A DNA stretch of 42,894 bases. Source: a virus. Shown here in pieces: positions 1 through 8,282 of the stretch. The notes beneath the pieces are model-generated. The model did no database searches and was not told where the DNA came from. It saw only the letters and a list, made by a program, of their open reading frames with translations. The DNA is taken from positions 1-42,894 of the IMG/VR virus record IMGVR_UViG_3300011118_000011; one strand, given 5' to 3'. Numbering within the stretch: position 1 is the stretch's first letter; each line of letters opens with the position of its first letter. The position numbers and the translations under genes are program-made.

Positions 1-44
1 AAATGTTACATGTTTATGTATATTTTATTATAATTTTTATTTAG

Positions 45-84
45 ACTAAATAAAAATACCCCTGCATATCGCTACGCAAGGGTA
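45..84 (-). terminator. Late-operon rho-independent terminator
   Basis: Arms at 57-65 and 76-84 (TACCCCTGC and GCAAGGGTA, one mismatch) form a stem. On the minus strand the stem is followed by a T-rich run (TATTTTTATTT). It lies just after the last late gene (stop at 112), so it should end the structural and lysis transcript. Confidence 0.8.
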
Positions 85-111
85 CTAAAACCACTATTAT
101 GAAAACCCAAA

Positions 112-399
112 CTATTTCTTTTTTTTGCTTAATGCTTCTTTGATTACTTCAAACACATCAACTATCTCTGCAATAGTGTCAAATAATAAAGGCATAGTTT
201 CTTCGATTTCCTCCATTGTAATTTTCTTTCCTCCTTTACTACTTGCAGAACGTATTTGATTAATTTTCTTTCCTGCTTCAATTCCTTTTTCAATAGCTTC
301 TAATAGTTCTTTTTTAAGCTTGTTTATTAACGCTGTTGCGATGCCAAAAAATCCCAGCAATGCAACAACAATTCCAATGATAATTTCAATTTTTTCCAT
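112..399 (-). CDS. Small membrane protein of the lysis module, holin-like
   Basis: This 95-aa protein has one N-terminal transmembrane segment (about residues 5-27, IIIGIVVALLGFFGIATALI). A Lys/Glu-rich cytoplasmic-type tail follows and ends in KKKK. It is the last gene of the late operon and its start overlaps the previous gene by 14 bp. One membrane helix, a charged tail and a place beside an amidase suit a holin or a holin regulator. No family motif proves this, and other genes nearby are also membrane proteins. Confidence 0.6.
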   Translation of the reverse strand: MEKIEIIIGIVVALLGFFGIATALINKLKKELLEAIEKGIEAGKKINQIRSASSKGGKKITMEEIEETMPLLFDTIAEIVDVFEVIKEALSKKKK

Positions 400-610
400 T
401 TTTTTTGTTTTTTAAACGTTTAAAAATTCCTTCTCTTTTTTTTGTATTTATTTCTGAATTATATTCCTGCTTATTGTTTGACGACCTTCTATTCCTTTGA
501 ACTTGTCGTTTAATATTAATGGAATCACCCATATTTTTTATAAGCAAAATTATTATAACAAATTCTATCAAAGCAATTCCTACTAATATATATGTAATTG
601 ATTCTTTCAT
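386..610 (-). CDS. Single-pass membrane protein, possible lysis accessory
   Basis: This 74-aa protein has a hydrophobic segment at about residues 6-25 followed by a strongly basic, Asn/Lys/Arg-rich tail. The stop and start overlap the neighbouring genes, as in a compact lysis operon (4-bp overlap with the amidase). An N-terminal anchor with a basic tail could be a spanin-like or holin-associated protein. The sequence shows no conserved motif, so the function is inferred from position only. Confidence 0.55.
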   Translation of the reverse strand: MKESITYILVGIALIEFVIIILLIKNMGDSINIKRQVQRNRRSSNNKQEYNSEINTKKREGIFKRLKNKKNGKN

Positions 611-1065
611 TGATACATGTCATTTAATTCTTTAATATATTCTTTGCTCAATCCAGCGCACAACGGTTTATTTTCGTCCCAATCGCTATGTTGTGTTATT
701 TGCAAAGAGTCAAATTGCTGCCTTAAACCCGTTAACAAATATTCCAATGATCTTAATTGTTTCTTTGTAAAAATACCACTTTGCCCTATCAAACAAATAC
801 CTACACTATTATAATTCATGCCCCTTGTATGCGCTCCATACTCGAATGGCTCAATTATCTTATCATCATCTAATGGCCGGCCGGTTTCTATATGTCCATC
901 ATAATTTTTATTAAATACTTTACCGGAAAGATTACCATTCAATACAAGATAATGATAACCAATATTCGACCACCCACGACCGTCAGGTTTGGGCAATACA
1001 TGCCATTTAGTTATTATAGCTGCATTTCCAAAAAAACTATCTGAGCAATGTAATATTATATTCAT
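607..1065 (-). CDS. N-acetylmuramoyl-L-alanine amidase (endolysin)
   Basis: This 152-aa protein has the amidase_2/PGRP fold signature of T7-lysozyme-like endolysins. It cleaves the bond between N-acetylmuramic acid and L-Ala in peptidoglycan at the end of infection. Visible motifs are ILHCSDS with Zn-ligand His6, GYHYLV at 36-41 with the conserved Tyr, GAHTRGMN near residue 78, NSVGICLIG, and near the C-terminus TQHSDWDENKPLCAG with the second His and the Cys ligand. There is no signal peptide, so export would need a holin, in line with the small membrane proteins encoded around it. Overlaps of 4 bp on both sides mark translational coupling. Confidence 0.92.
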   Translation of the reverse strand: MNIILHCSDSFFGNAAIITKWHVLPKPDGRGWSNIGYHYLVLNGNLSGKVFNKNYDGHIETGRPLDDDKIIEPFEYGAHTRGMNYNSVGICLIGQSGIFTKKQLRSLEYLLTGLRQQFDSLQITQHSDWDENKPLCAGLSKEYIKELNDMYQ

Positions 1066-1334
1066 TTCAATATTTCTATTAAATTAATGCTATCCACATG
1101 TACGCTATCCATATTAATATCTTTAATACCTATATACCCGTCAAATGAACGTGTTTTCCCATGTAATTTTATTGCATAATCCATAGCTTCTGTTTTATTA
1201 GAAAAATATTCTTTTTCTAAAATCGGCTTTTCCTTATAACAACTACCATCGACCCGTTTTATTGCCCCTGAATCATCACATGGTATTGTCACATTCCAGA
1301 CCACGTACCAACTTATTATAAAAATATATTTCAT
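1062..1334 (-). CDS. Hypothetical secreted or anchored protein in lysis module
   Basis: This 90-aa protein starts with a short hydrophobic stretch (MKYIFIISWYVVWNVTIPC) that looks like a weak signal peptide or membrane anchor. A soluble region with two Cys follows (near CDDSG and GSCYKEK). Start and stop overlap the flanking genes by 4 bp. I recognise no family. The place between the amidase and a membrane coiled-coil protein suggests a lysis accessory role. Confidence 0.55.
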   Translation of the reverse strand: MKYIFIISWYVVWNVTIPCDDSGAIKRVDGSCYKEKPILEKEYFSNKTEAMDYAIKLHGKTRSFDGYIGIKDINMDSVHVDSINLIEILK

Positions 1335-1660
1335 TTCACTTCAAACTTAAGCCTGTACATATCATTTATTTGTCTTTGCATTTCTACTTGACTAGTTTCT
1401 ATATTTTGCAATATTTGTAATATTAATTCATCTTGTTTGTACTGACTTTCTTTATATAAATCGAATTCATCTTTATCGGCTTTTTTTTCCAAAAGTTTTT
1501 CCATCACTATTTTGTCAGCTTTTGATTCAATCTTTTTATCCAGTTCTGCTCTATCTTCTGCTTTGCTTCCCAAATAAAATGCGAACCCTGCTACCATAAT
1601 TCCAGCTACTACAGAGCCCAGCCATTTTGTTATAAAATCTTTTACTTTACCAGTCATCAC
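1331..1660 (-). CDS. Membrane-anchored coiled-coil protein, spanin-like candidate
   Basis: This 109-aa protein has one transmembrane helix at about residues 16-32 (VVAGIMVAGFAFYLG). A long heptad-like, charged helix rich in Lys, Glu and Asp follows. An N-terminal anchor plus a periplasmic coiled coil is the general plan of inner-membrane spanins (Rz-like), but small tail-lysis proteins of other kinds share it. It overlaps the next gene by 4 bp and the previous one by 14 bp. The spanin call is an inference. Confidence 0.55.
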   Translation of the reverse strand: MMTGKVKDFITKWLGSVVAGIMVAGFAFYLGSKAEDRAELDKKIESKADKIVMEKLLEKKADKDEFDLYKESQYKQDELILQILQNIETSQVEMQRQINDMYRLKFEVK

Positions 1661-2126
1661 TATGAAATTTATAGGTTAATATTAATAATAAAACAACAGT
1701 AAATACCGTTCCGGATAACCAAATATTAAGTGTTATTACTGTATTTTGATAAAGTTCCAACCCGGGTAGTAAGCAGAACAATTCAGTAATACCAAAAAAT
1801 CCGAAATATATCGCTGTTGCTAAAAAAACATATTTGTGTATCTTTATTAATGCGTTATTATATAATTCAATATTTACAAATATCAAGTAAGCCGAAAGAA
1901 ATGTGTAAAAGAAAACGCTCCAAAATACGCTTATTTTAGAAACTGTTCTTTCGGTTTTATTAATAGAGAAAACATGGTCATTAATCGTTAATTCCAAACG
2001 TTCAAAATCTGTTTTAACTATATTATTTTCTGTTTTAATGACCATATTTTCTGTATATTCATTAAACAATTGATAAACAAATATAATAAATAAAAACAAT
2101 ATATTAATTATCGCTTGTTTTCTCAT
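1647..2126 (-). CDS. Multi-pass membrane protein, putative holin
   Basis: This 159-aa protein has about four hydrophobic helices, near residues 5-22, 65-88, 97-118 and 128-150. A polar loop of about 40 residues lies between the first and second. It opens the lysis block upstream of the amidase. Multi-pass topology and location fit a holin or an antiholin. No signature sequence was recognised, so the exact role is uncertain. Confidence 0.55.
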   Translation of the reverse strand: MRKQAIINILFLFIIFVYQLFNEYTENMVIKTENNIVKTDFERLELTINDHVFSINKTERTVSKISVFWSVFFYTFLSAYLIFVNIELYNNALIKIHKYVFLATAIYFGFFGITELFCLLPGLELYQNTVITLNIWLSGTVFTVVLLLILTYKFHSDDW

Positions 2127-2128
2127 TT

Positions 2129-2281
2129 TCAGCCCCCTCCTGGTGGAGGTGGATGTTTACCGCCCCTTGATTCAACCTTGTTATCCAATTCATCTAATTT
2201 TTCCCTTACAGTTTCCAGTTCATGGACATCCATGTCCTCCAATGCTACTAAAACCATTTTTAATATCATTCTCTTTGTCAT
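2129..2281 (-). CDS. Small hypothetical protein with proline/glycine tail
   Basis: This 50-aa ORF begins MTKRMILKMVLVALEDM. It has a charged helix (ELETVREKLDELDNK) and ends in KHPPPPGGG, directly upstream of the putative holin gene. The gap to the holin start is 2 bp and the gap to the previous gene is 5 bp, so it fits the operon tightly. The overlapping plus-strand frame is a shadow. Function unknown. Confidence 0.6.
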   Translation of the reverse strand: MTKRMILKMVLVALEDMDVHELETVREKLDELDNKVESRGGKHPPPPGGG

Positions 2282-2286
2282 AATTT

Positions 2287-2580
2287 CTAATTTTTAATTT
2301 GTTTTAATTCTTTTTTATTTAAAATTGTGCTGTCACATTCGATCATATTTTTAGTAATATAGACAAAACGATCAAATGTTATAGCTTTAATATTGCATTT
2401 CTCAACTTTCTTTTTTATCTTCTTAATTCTTCTTTTACTTGTATAAATCACAATAGGATCGCTATGTCCTATCATATCGCTATGAAATGTTATTGTTTTT
2501 TCAATTGGCTTACAACAAATAAGCAATCCTAAAAATATAAAAAACAATATTATTCTAATTATATCATTCATTTTATTCAT
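2287..2580 (-). CDS. Small putative lipoprotein
   Basis: This 97-aa protein has an N-terminal hydrophobic segment ending in two Cys (GLLICCKPIEK, Cys22-23). It resembles a lipoprotein signal, although the residue before the Cys is Ile rather than Gly, Ala or Ser. The rest is basic (SKRRIKKIKKK). It lies between the esterase and the lysis genes. A small outer-membrane lipoprotein could pair with the membrane coiled-coil protein as a two-part spanin. That is only a positional guess. Confidence 0.5.
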   Translation of the reverse strand: MNKMNDIIRIILFFIFLGLLICCKPIEKTITFHSDMIGHSDPIVIYTSKRRIKKIKKKVEKCNIKAITFDRFVYITKNMIECDSTILNKKELKQIKN

Positions 2581-2656
2581 TATATAAAGCTGTTATTTCA
2601 TCAGTTGTTAATATTATTTGAGTAGTATCCATTTTGCTATATTTTCATCTTATTCA

Positions 2657-3550
2657 TTATAAATTTGGCTTAACATCCTGTATATTTTGTGAAATCTGCC
2701 AACATCCTAATGCTGAAAAATGAATATTATCCACTTTAACCTCACAATTATCTGTATTAATTACAATACAATTCGGATATGTTGCTGCTAATATATCTTG
2801 TTGTGCCTGTAAAGCTGTTATTGCATTAGTTCCGTAATACGTTTGATTATCACTTGCTTTTATAATTATAAATTCTAATTCATTATTTCCCGTAACCATT
2901 CTGAAATAATCAAATACATCAGCGCATAAATCTGCATATTGCGTATAATAACCACTGGCTAGTTCAGCTTCCCCCTGTGACCAGATCACACGTTTGAAAA
3001 TTACTTTTGCAGGGTAATGATATTCACGTATTTTTTGAATATTCCATCTTAGCCAGCCAAGCATAAAGCCGTTTGTTAAAGGACACCATTGCTTGGTTGG
3101 TGAAATGCCACTTCCTCCCAGGGCAATTTTTACTGAATAAATTCTTTTTTCTGTCAATTGAGAGACATCATGAAAGTAGTAAGCATCAAAGCCGTGATCT
3201 GTTCTAGGATCAACAACTTCAAAAAATCCAGGGTAGTATTCGCCTGTCGTTATATTATACCTTACTAATTCTTGTGTATATTTCCACTGATATACTTTTG
3301 TTAAAGGAAAGGTATAACCTTCGATTAAATTAGTATTTTCACCACGCCCCACAGCGTTACTTTGTCCTAATATCAGATTATATTCAAATTCTTCATAAAT
3401 AATATCAGAAAGAGGTAATATGTCTACCGCTTTAACATCTTGTGATATACTAATAGTAGTTATTGTTTCAATATTATTAGATGATTCTAATAATGATATA
3501 TCCACATCAATAGGTGTTAATAAAAGTAATATGAATAAATATTTTTTCAT
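2657..3550 (-). CDS. SGNH-type carbohydrate esterase (sialate O-acetylesterase-like)
   Basis: This 297-aa protein carries the blocks of the SASA/CE6 group of SGNH hydrolases, which remove acetyl groups from sugars. The blocks are LGQSNAVGRG with nucleophile Ser64 (61-70), ALGGSG with the oxyanion Gly (142-147), WSQGE with the typical W-x-Q-G-E (189-193), and DNIHFS with the catalytic Asp273 and His276. The first residues (MKKYLFILLLLTP) resemble a Sec signal peptide. The gene sits at the distal end of the tail-fibre cluster, so it probably acts on an O-acetylated capsule, O-antigen or peptidoglycan during adsorption or release. A 1-bp gap separates it from the gene before it. The substrate cannot be read from the sequence. 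Confidence 0.85.
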   Translation of the reverse strand: MKKYLFILLLLTPIDVDISLLESSNNIETITTISISQDVKAVDILPLSDIIYEEFEYNLILGQSNAVGRGENTNLIEGYTFPLTKVYQWKYTQELVRYNITTGEYYPGFFEVVDPRTDHGFDAYYFHDVSQLTEKRIYSVKIALGGSGISPTKQWCPLTNGFMLGWLRWNIQKIREYHYPAKVIFKRVIWSQGEAELASGYYTQYADLCADVFDYFRMVTGNNELEFIIIKASDNQTYYGTNAITALQAQQDILAATYPNCIVINTDNCEVKVDNIHFSALGCWQISQNIQDVKPNL

Positions 3551-3551
3551 C

Positions 3552-5387
3552 TTAATTAACTACTGCTGTATCTGATATATATGCTATTCCTGTTGATAAA
3601 TTACCTGTTTGTGCAAACACCCATATTTTACATCTGAACCACCAACCAGATGCAGCACCCGGAACTGTCATTGATGATTCATCACCAACCGCAGAATATG
3701 CTGTCCATGTACTTCCGTTATTTAAGCTTCTCTCCCAAGTGTACAATGTTTCTCCGGTATCCTCCGTATCTGATTCATCATCATTATAATCATAACTTAC
3801 TGTTATTACATCGGTCACATCCGGGGTCAAATCATCCAGCGCAATATTGGTGGCATAAGGTGCAGCATTTCCGCTCAAGTAATCCTGCAAAACAGTTACC
3901 CTATCTGAAACCTGACTTACACTATTAAAGTTCGTATCATAACGAACGTACATTAATTCTTTAAATTCAAGATATGTATTACCTAGTATTTTTTCGTTTG
4001 ATTCTTCACCGCTCATTGCAATGGCTTCACCAAACACTTCTGAACCATCTATATATACATATATGGAATCTGTTGATCCTATTACATGCGTTATATGTTC
4101 TCCAAAAATTCTTCTTGCGCTGTCTCTATTAGTAAAAGTTGTTTCAGTATTAATACCAAGATAATTAATAAAATCAAAATCTGACATATATGAATTGTTT
4201 GTCAATCTTCGTATCCATATCTGACGATTATTTATTACATCTTTCATTAAATTCATGTTATTGCCCTTATGATTCATAACAATCTCAAAAGTAAACTCAC
4301 CATCATTATCAAAAAGCGGAGTCATCCAAAGTAAATCATTTGTTCGGTCACTTATTAATATATCTCTATCATCACTATAAACAGGTTTATAAGTACCAAC
4401 AGACTGATACCAATCATAATCATTTATAATTGATTGTACATTACTTACCAATGAATCTTCATCACGAGTAACTGTTGTGTCTATGGTGAAATCATAAATA
4501 AATAAACCAACTAAATCTCCCCCAATATTATTTGTAATATTATATTCAACTAATGGCGCACAATTATTAAACCACACAAGATCACGAAGTTTGTTTGTGC
4601 CAGGTGTATAGTCTAATGTCACAACTTCATCTTTTGAAAAATTACTTTGAACAGTAAGATATACAGAATCATTTGAAACCGTCACATCTATAATAGTATC
4701 TGTTCCCACGACCGAACCCGTTGCCATATAATCTGAAGTGTCCGGACTTGTTTCATCTAAATTCTCATTATATACAAGAATAATAATATCAGGATTATCA
4801 TTTTCAATTTCGCCGGATACTATCAAAGGAGCTGTTTCATCTAATTCGTTAAAGTCATTTGTATCTTCTACAATTATTTGATACCAATAATTCTTACCAT
4901 CGTAAAATGTATTTATTACATTTAACGCATTTGCTGTTGAATCAAAATCGTAGCTCCCGTAAATTTTATGAATACCATAAAACGTTGGCGTATAATTTCC
5001 AGCTCCGGCATTGAGATAAATCAAACAGTTCCCCCCTGGTATTTCATTTCCGTTAGTATCGGGTAACATTATAATATCATCAGTGAGTGTATCAATCATA
5101 ACAGAATTAATATCATCAAAAGGAATATAATTATCAAATAGAATAGTATCAATATGATAACTTAAAGCGTCATTTGCCGCTTGTGTTGAATCACTTATCA
5201 TATTAGGTAATGTGTCATTGATATGATGCAACCCAGCGTTGAATTTCAATTGGAACAAATAAGCACTATCGTTAAATTCTAAATCCCTTATTTTTCCATT
5301 GTCATCATAAACAGAATCAGGTGCAGAATATTGTCCAAATAAATTAATTGTTAATAACAAGCCTATACATGTAAGTATTTTTTTCAT
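3552..5387 (-). CDS. Large secreted or fibre protein with SwmB-like, LamG-like and Ig-like domains
   Basis: This 611-aa protein starts at 5387. A longer frame to 5477 is possible but would overlap the repeat protein gene by about 90 bp, and the start at 5387 gives a clean signal peptide (MKKILTCIGLLLTINLFGQ). About residues 183-286 resemble a SwmB/Ig-like domain (DETAPLIVSG, VTLDYTPGTNKLRDL). About 320-505 resembles a LamG/concanavalin-type sandwich (WMTPLFDNDGEFTFEI, DSIYVYIDGSEVFG). About 525-611 is an Ig/PKD-like module with paired Trp. Such domains bind surface sugars, so a host-binding fibre or a phage-encoded surface protein is likely. The domain calls are from pattern only. Confidence 0.7.
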   Translation of the reverse strand: MKKILTCIGLLLTINLFGQYSAPDSVYDDNGKIRDLEFNDSAYLFQLKFNAGLHHINDTLPNMISDSTQAANDALSYHIDTILFDNYIPFDDINSVMIDTLTDDIIMLPDTNGNEIPGGNCLIYLNAGAGNYTPTFYGIHKIYGSYDFDSTANALNVINTFYDGKNYWYQIIVEDTNDFNELDETAPLIVSGEIENDNPDIIILVYNENLDETSPDTSDYMATGSVVGTDTIIDVTVSNDSVYLTVQSNFSKDEVVTLDYTPGTNKLRDLVWFNNCAPLVEYNITNNIGGDLVGLFIYDFTIDTTVTRDEDSLVSNVQSIINDYDWYQSVGTYKPVYSDDRDILISDRTNDLLWMTPLFDNDGEFTFEIVMNHKGNNMNLMKDVINNRQIWIRRLTNNSYMSDFDFINYLGINTETTFTNRDSARRIFGEHITHVIGSTDSIYVYIDGSEVFGEAIAMSGEESNEKILGNTYLEFKELMYVRYDTNFNSVSQVSDRVTVLQDYLSGNAAPYATNIALDDLTPDVTDVITVSYDYNDDESDTEDTGETLYTWERSLNNGSTWTAYSAVGDESSMTVPGAASGWWFRCKIWVFAQTGNLSTGIAYISDTAVVN

Positions 5388-5388
5388 G

Positions 5389-5607
5389 TCAATTTCTATT
5401 AAATGTTGCGCCCCGGATAAAAATACCGTCCCGGCGAAAATACCCTCCCTCGAATAACCATATTTGGTCTGATGCATCCGGATTAAGGTCTATCGTGTCA
5501 TAATTAAAATCAAACTCATCGGTCATTAGATAACTAAAACAAAATTCATCAGTTATAGAATAATTAAAATCAAATTTATCTAATATGTCATAATTAAAAT
5601 TATGCAT
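5389..5607 (-). CDS. Small protein of four 10-residue aromatic repeats
   Basis: This 72-aa protein opens with four 10-residue repeats that start at the first Met: MHNFNYDILD, KFDFNYSITD, EFCFSYLMTD and EFDFNYDTID. A C-terminal Gly/Phe/Arg-rich part follows (FEGGYFRRDGIF). The alternation of aromatic and polar residues predicts short beta strands, as in shaft-like fibre segments. It overlaps the previous gene by 8 bp and stops 2 bp before the next start. Function unknown; a minor fibre or adhesin part is plausible. Confidence 0.6.
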   Translation of the reverse strand: MHNFNYDILDKFDFNYSITDEFCFSYLMTDEFDFNYDTIDLNPDASDQIWLFEGGYFRRDGIFIRGATFNRN

Positions 5608-6004
5608 TAGCTTTTAAATAATAATCTGTGTCGTCCCATATTATCTTATCTTTAGTGCTGTCATCTGCAAAATTCGTGTTGTTCCATATAATTGTATATT
5701 TCGCCCTTACCTGTCCCGTTGCACTACTGGTAGTATATGACCCCAATATATAAACTGTAAAATAATCAGTGTCATCATCTGCTGTCAACTGCATGTTATC
5801 ATTGTCGTCATAGCTTACCGTTACCGGGACTAATGTACTTTCGAGCTTTGTAAATTCGTGTATAGAATTACCATCTTTGTCGACCAACTCGCATTTCACA
5901 TCGCTTAAATTAGAATCCGAAAACCAGAACCTACCGACTTTTTTCGGCATCCGCATTACTGGTTGTTCATCTGAACCTTTTGTTATATATATTTTATCTG
6001 CCAT
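5600..6004 (-). CDS. Virion-associated hypothetical protein
   Basis: This 134-aa acidic, beta-rich protein (VTVSYDDNDN, YFTVYILGSYTTSS) has no signal peptide, unlike its two large neighbours. It lies between the main fibre gene and the repeat protein gene, and resembles short baseplate or fibre-accessory proteins often encoded after tail fibres. No motif with a known role was seen. Confidence 0.6.
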   Translation of the reverse strand: MADKIYITKGSDEQPVMRMPKKVGRFWFSDSNLSDVKCELVDKDGNSIHEFTKLESTLVPVTVSYDDNDNMQLTADDDTDYFTVYILGSYTTSSATGQVRAKYTIIWNNTNFADDSTKDKIIWDDTDYYLKANA

Positions 6005-6015
6005 TTTTTTTATTT

Positions 6016-7821
6016 TTAATACATATATATTTTAAAATTTTTAGTGCTTAACGTTGATGTCCCGGATTCAATTTTTATCCTTATCTGTATGTTATCTCCG
6101 TCTTGTAGCCATATGGGCATCGCTGTACATACAGGCCCGGGATAATAGATACCTGCTGTTGATGTTGTTGATGTACTTGTGAGCTGTGGTATTTCTATAT
6201 ATTCACCGCCTGTATGTTTAACAAAAATCCCTGTATATATTGTTTCATTTACACTCGATGCTGCATTTGTACATGAGTAGTGGATCCTGAATTTTATAGA
6301 ATCCCTCAAATCTGAAGCATCCTGATCAAATTGTAAAGTATCACCGTTAAACGAAAAATCATTTGAAATTATATGTGTAAATTTATTATTCTGTCCATCC
6401 CCTATAAACTGCCATGTCGTAGTTGCTGATGTTGTAACAGTTGAATCAGGATGTGTAAACATTGCTTCCTCATAACGATGATGTTCGATTGTGCCGTCCA
6501 ATATAAAATTTCCTTTTATAATGATGTTTTTGAAAAAAACAGCCGAATCAGGATATATTTTTACCAACGTGTCAGCTCCGTTTTTTATGCTATATTTTAG
6601 ATGGTCAATATCTGTCACTATAGGCGCATCATCTGCTTCTATCTCTATCCCTGCTGATGTTATCGTGATATTACCTCCTAAACCTCCATCGTTTGTTGAT
6701 ATTTGAAATGATGTTGTTGAACTGGCAGTAAAATAATCAGGATAAACAGCAAAATTTTCTATCCCGGCCACGCCGCCAGCATAAAAATCAGTACCGTCAA
6801 AGGTAAGTTCCTGGCTTGTCGTCAAAGTGCCAGAAGTATTATAAAGTAATCTACCAGTTGTTAGCCCGGAAATATTAAAATCATTAAATATTTTTGTTTC
6901 AACGGAATTTATTCTTAATAATGTATCATGATCCGAAGTACTTATATTACCTAGATATACTAAATCTTTATCCATGTAAATTCCGTAAAATTGCTCATCT
7001 GAATCTCCTGCGTATAATTTAGCATTTACCTTTGTGTCATCAAATATTTGTAATCTTGCAGTTTCATTTTGTCGTACCGCTAAATTATGCCCTTCACCTA
7101 CACCTAAGTTAATAGCATTATTTCCAATATTAAAATAATATTTCATACTGTCATTAGACATTAACTTGTCTATATAAAATGTTTTAGCTGCTGCATATAA
7201 ATCAAAATATGGGTTATATGATGAATATTGTTCATAACCATCATCACTGTATACCCTAAACCTTCCTGATCCTGAATAATTATCAACCATCATCCTGATA
7301 CCATCAGCTTTAATTAATAAAGTATCATTTGTGCGTATAATAGATGTGTCATTCTTAACAGTATCACTTTTTATATACAACATACCCTGATCGTCCATGT
7401 TTCCTATTAACAATTTATCTGAAATGTCAACAATACCTGTTATATCAAATTCCCCGCTTGCCCATATCAATGAATCTTCGCCTTTTAATTTATTAGCTGC
7501 TGTAAAAATAGCTAATTGATTTGTTACAGGTGTTGCTGTTGTGTCAAGAACACCTAATTTAGCTGTATCAAGGCATTGTTGTATTTTACTTTCTATGCTA
7601 TCAATAGTGACTAATTTAGTGTAATAATTAGCAGTCAAATATACTGTTAACACATAATTATCCAACGTGTCTTTAGCCCATTCAACAGTTGCAATAGTGT
7701 CTCCAGTCTCAGCATCGGTTAACCAATTGCCATTTAAGGCTATTTTATCAAATACCCCATTATTTGCAAATAGAAATAATGAAATAATTGTAAATGTTAA
7801 TATTAAAATTTTCTTTTTCAT
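6016..7821 (-). CDS. Tail fibre-like protein with signal peptide
   Basis: This 601-aa protein starts with MKKKILILTFTIISLFLFAN, a textbook Sec signal sequence. A long repetitive beta-rich shaft follows, with many Asp/Ser/Thr turns (GRLLYNTSGTLTTSQ, LTFDGTDFYAGG). The last 160 residues or so form a compact beta domain that could be the receptor-binding tip (HTGGEYIEIPQLTSTS). The layout and the position after the distal tail genes match a tail fibre. The signal peptide is odd because virion proteins are normally assembled in the cytoplasm. Confidence 0.7.
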   Translation of the reverse strand: MKKKILILTFTIISLFLFANNGVFDKIALNGNWLTDAETGDTIATVEWAKDTLDNYVLTVYLTANYYTKLVTIDSIESKIQQCLDTAKLGVLDTTATPVTNQLAIFTAANKLKGEDSLIWASGEFDITGIVDISDKLLIGNMDDQGMLYIKSDTVKNDTSIIRTNDTLLIKADGIRMMVDNYSGSGRFRVYSDDGYEQYSSYNPYFDLYAAAKTFYIDKLMSNDSMKYYFNIGNNAINLGVGEGHNLAVRQNETARLQIFDDTKVNAKLYAGDSDEQFYGIYMDKDLVYLGNISTSDHDTLLRINSVETKIFNDFNISGLTTGRLLYNTSGTLTTSQELTFDGTDFYAGGVAGIENFAVYPDYFTASSTTSFQISTNDGGLGGNITITSAGIEIEADDAPIVTDIDHLKYSIKNGADTLVKIYPDSAVFFKNIIIKGNFILDGTIEHHRYEEAMFTHPDSTVTTSATTTWQFIGDGQNNKFTHIISNDFSFNGDTLQFDQDASDLRDSIKFRIHYSCTNAASSVNETIYTGIFVKHTGGEYIEIPQLTSTSTTSTAGIYYPGPVCTAMPIWLQDGDNIQIRIKIESGTSTLSTKNFKIYMY

Positions 7822-7826
7822 AATTT

Positions 7827-8282
7827 TTATATAAATCCTTCAATTACTTTTGCCCATAAATTAAATGTACCTGAATGTCGGGTAACATATATTGTTAATG
7901 CACCCGAAAAGGTTTTATTGACTGTAAATGTTTCAATACCTGATGCAAATGATGTTCTTGGTACTATATCCCCTGTTCCTGCCGATGAACCAATTTCAAC
8001 ATCAACAGTGCCGCTTATTTGCTGGATAATAAAAAATAATACTACTGTCCCGGGATCATAACTGAAATTAAAATTTGCACTTTGCGACAAATATTCAGCC
8101 TTTTCTCCTGCTATTGCTGTAACAGCATCTATATCGGCTTGTAATAAACTTTGAAAATTCGCTAAACTTATCACAAAACTTTCATAACCGCCAAACCCAT
8201 CTGATAAGATAATATGTAAATAACTATCGGTTGGGTCTGTAGCTTCAAACCCTGTCCCTATTTTGCTGCTAAGTACTGGCAT
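7827..8282 (-). CDS. Tail-associated hypothetical protein
   Basis: This 151-aa protein has an N-terminal part with GFEATDPTDSYLHIILSDG and a beta-rich C-terminus (FTVNKTFSGALTIYVTRH). It overlaps the upstream gene by 14 bp and lies 5 bp before the fibre gene, so the three are translated as a unit. It probably belongs to the distal tail or fibre attachment. No known motif. Confidence 0.6.
   Translation of the reverse strand: MPVLSSKIGTGFEATDPTDSYLHIILSDGFGGYESFVISLANFQSLLQADIDAVTAIAGEKAEYLSQSANFNFSYDPGTVVLFFIIQQISGTVDVEIGSSAGTGDIVPRTSFASGIETFTVNKTFSGALTIYVTRHSGTFNLWAKVIEGFI

Noticed and set aside
2115-2297. 60-aa plus-strand frame with Pro/Gly stretch
   Set aside because: The minus strand here encodes a 50-aa gene that fits the operon; the plus frame is its mirror.
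2573-2632. 19-aa ORF between esterase and lipoprotein genes
   Set aside because: It is too short and lacks any supporting signal beyond an ATG and a stop.
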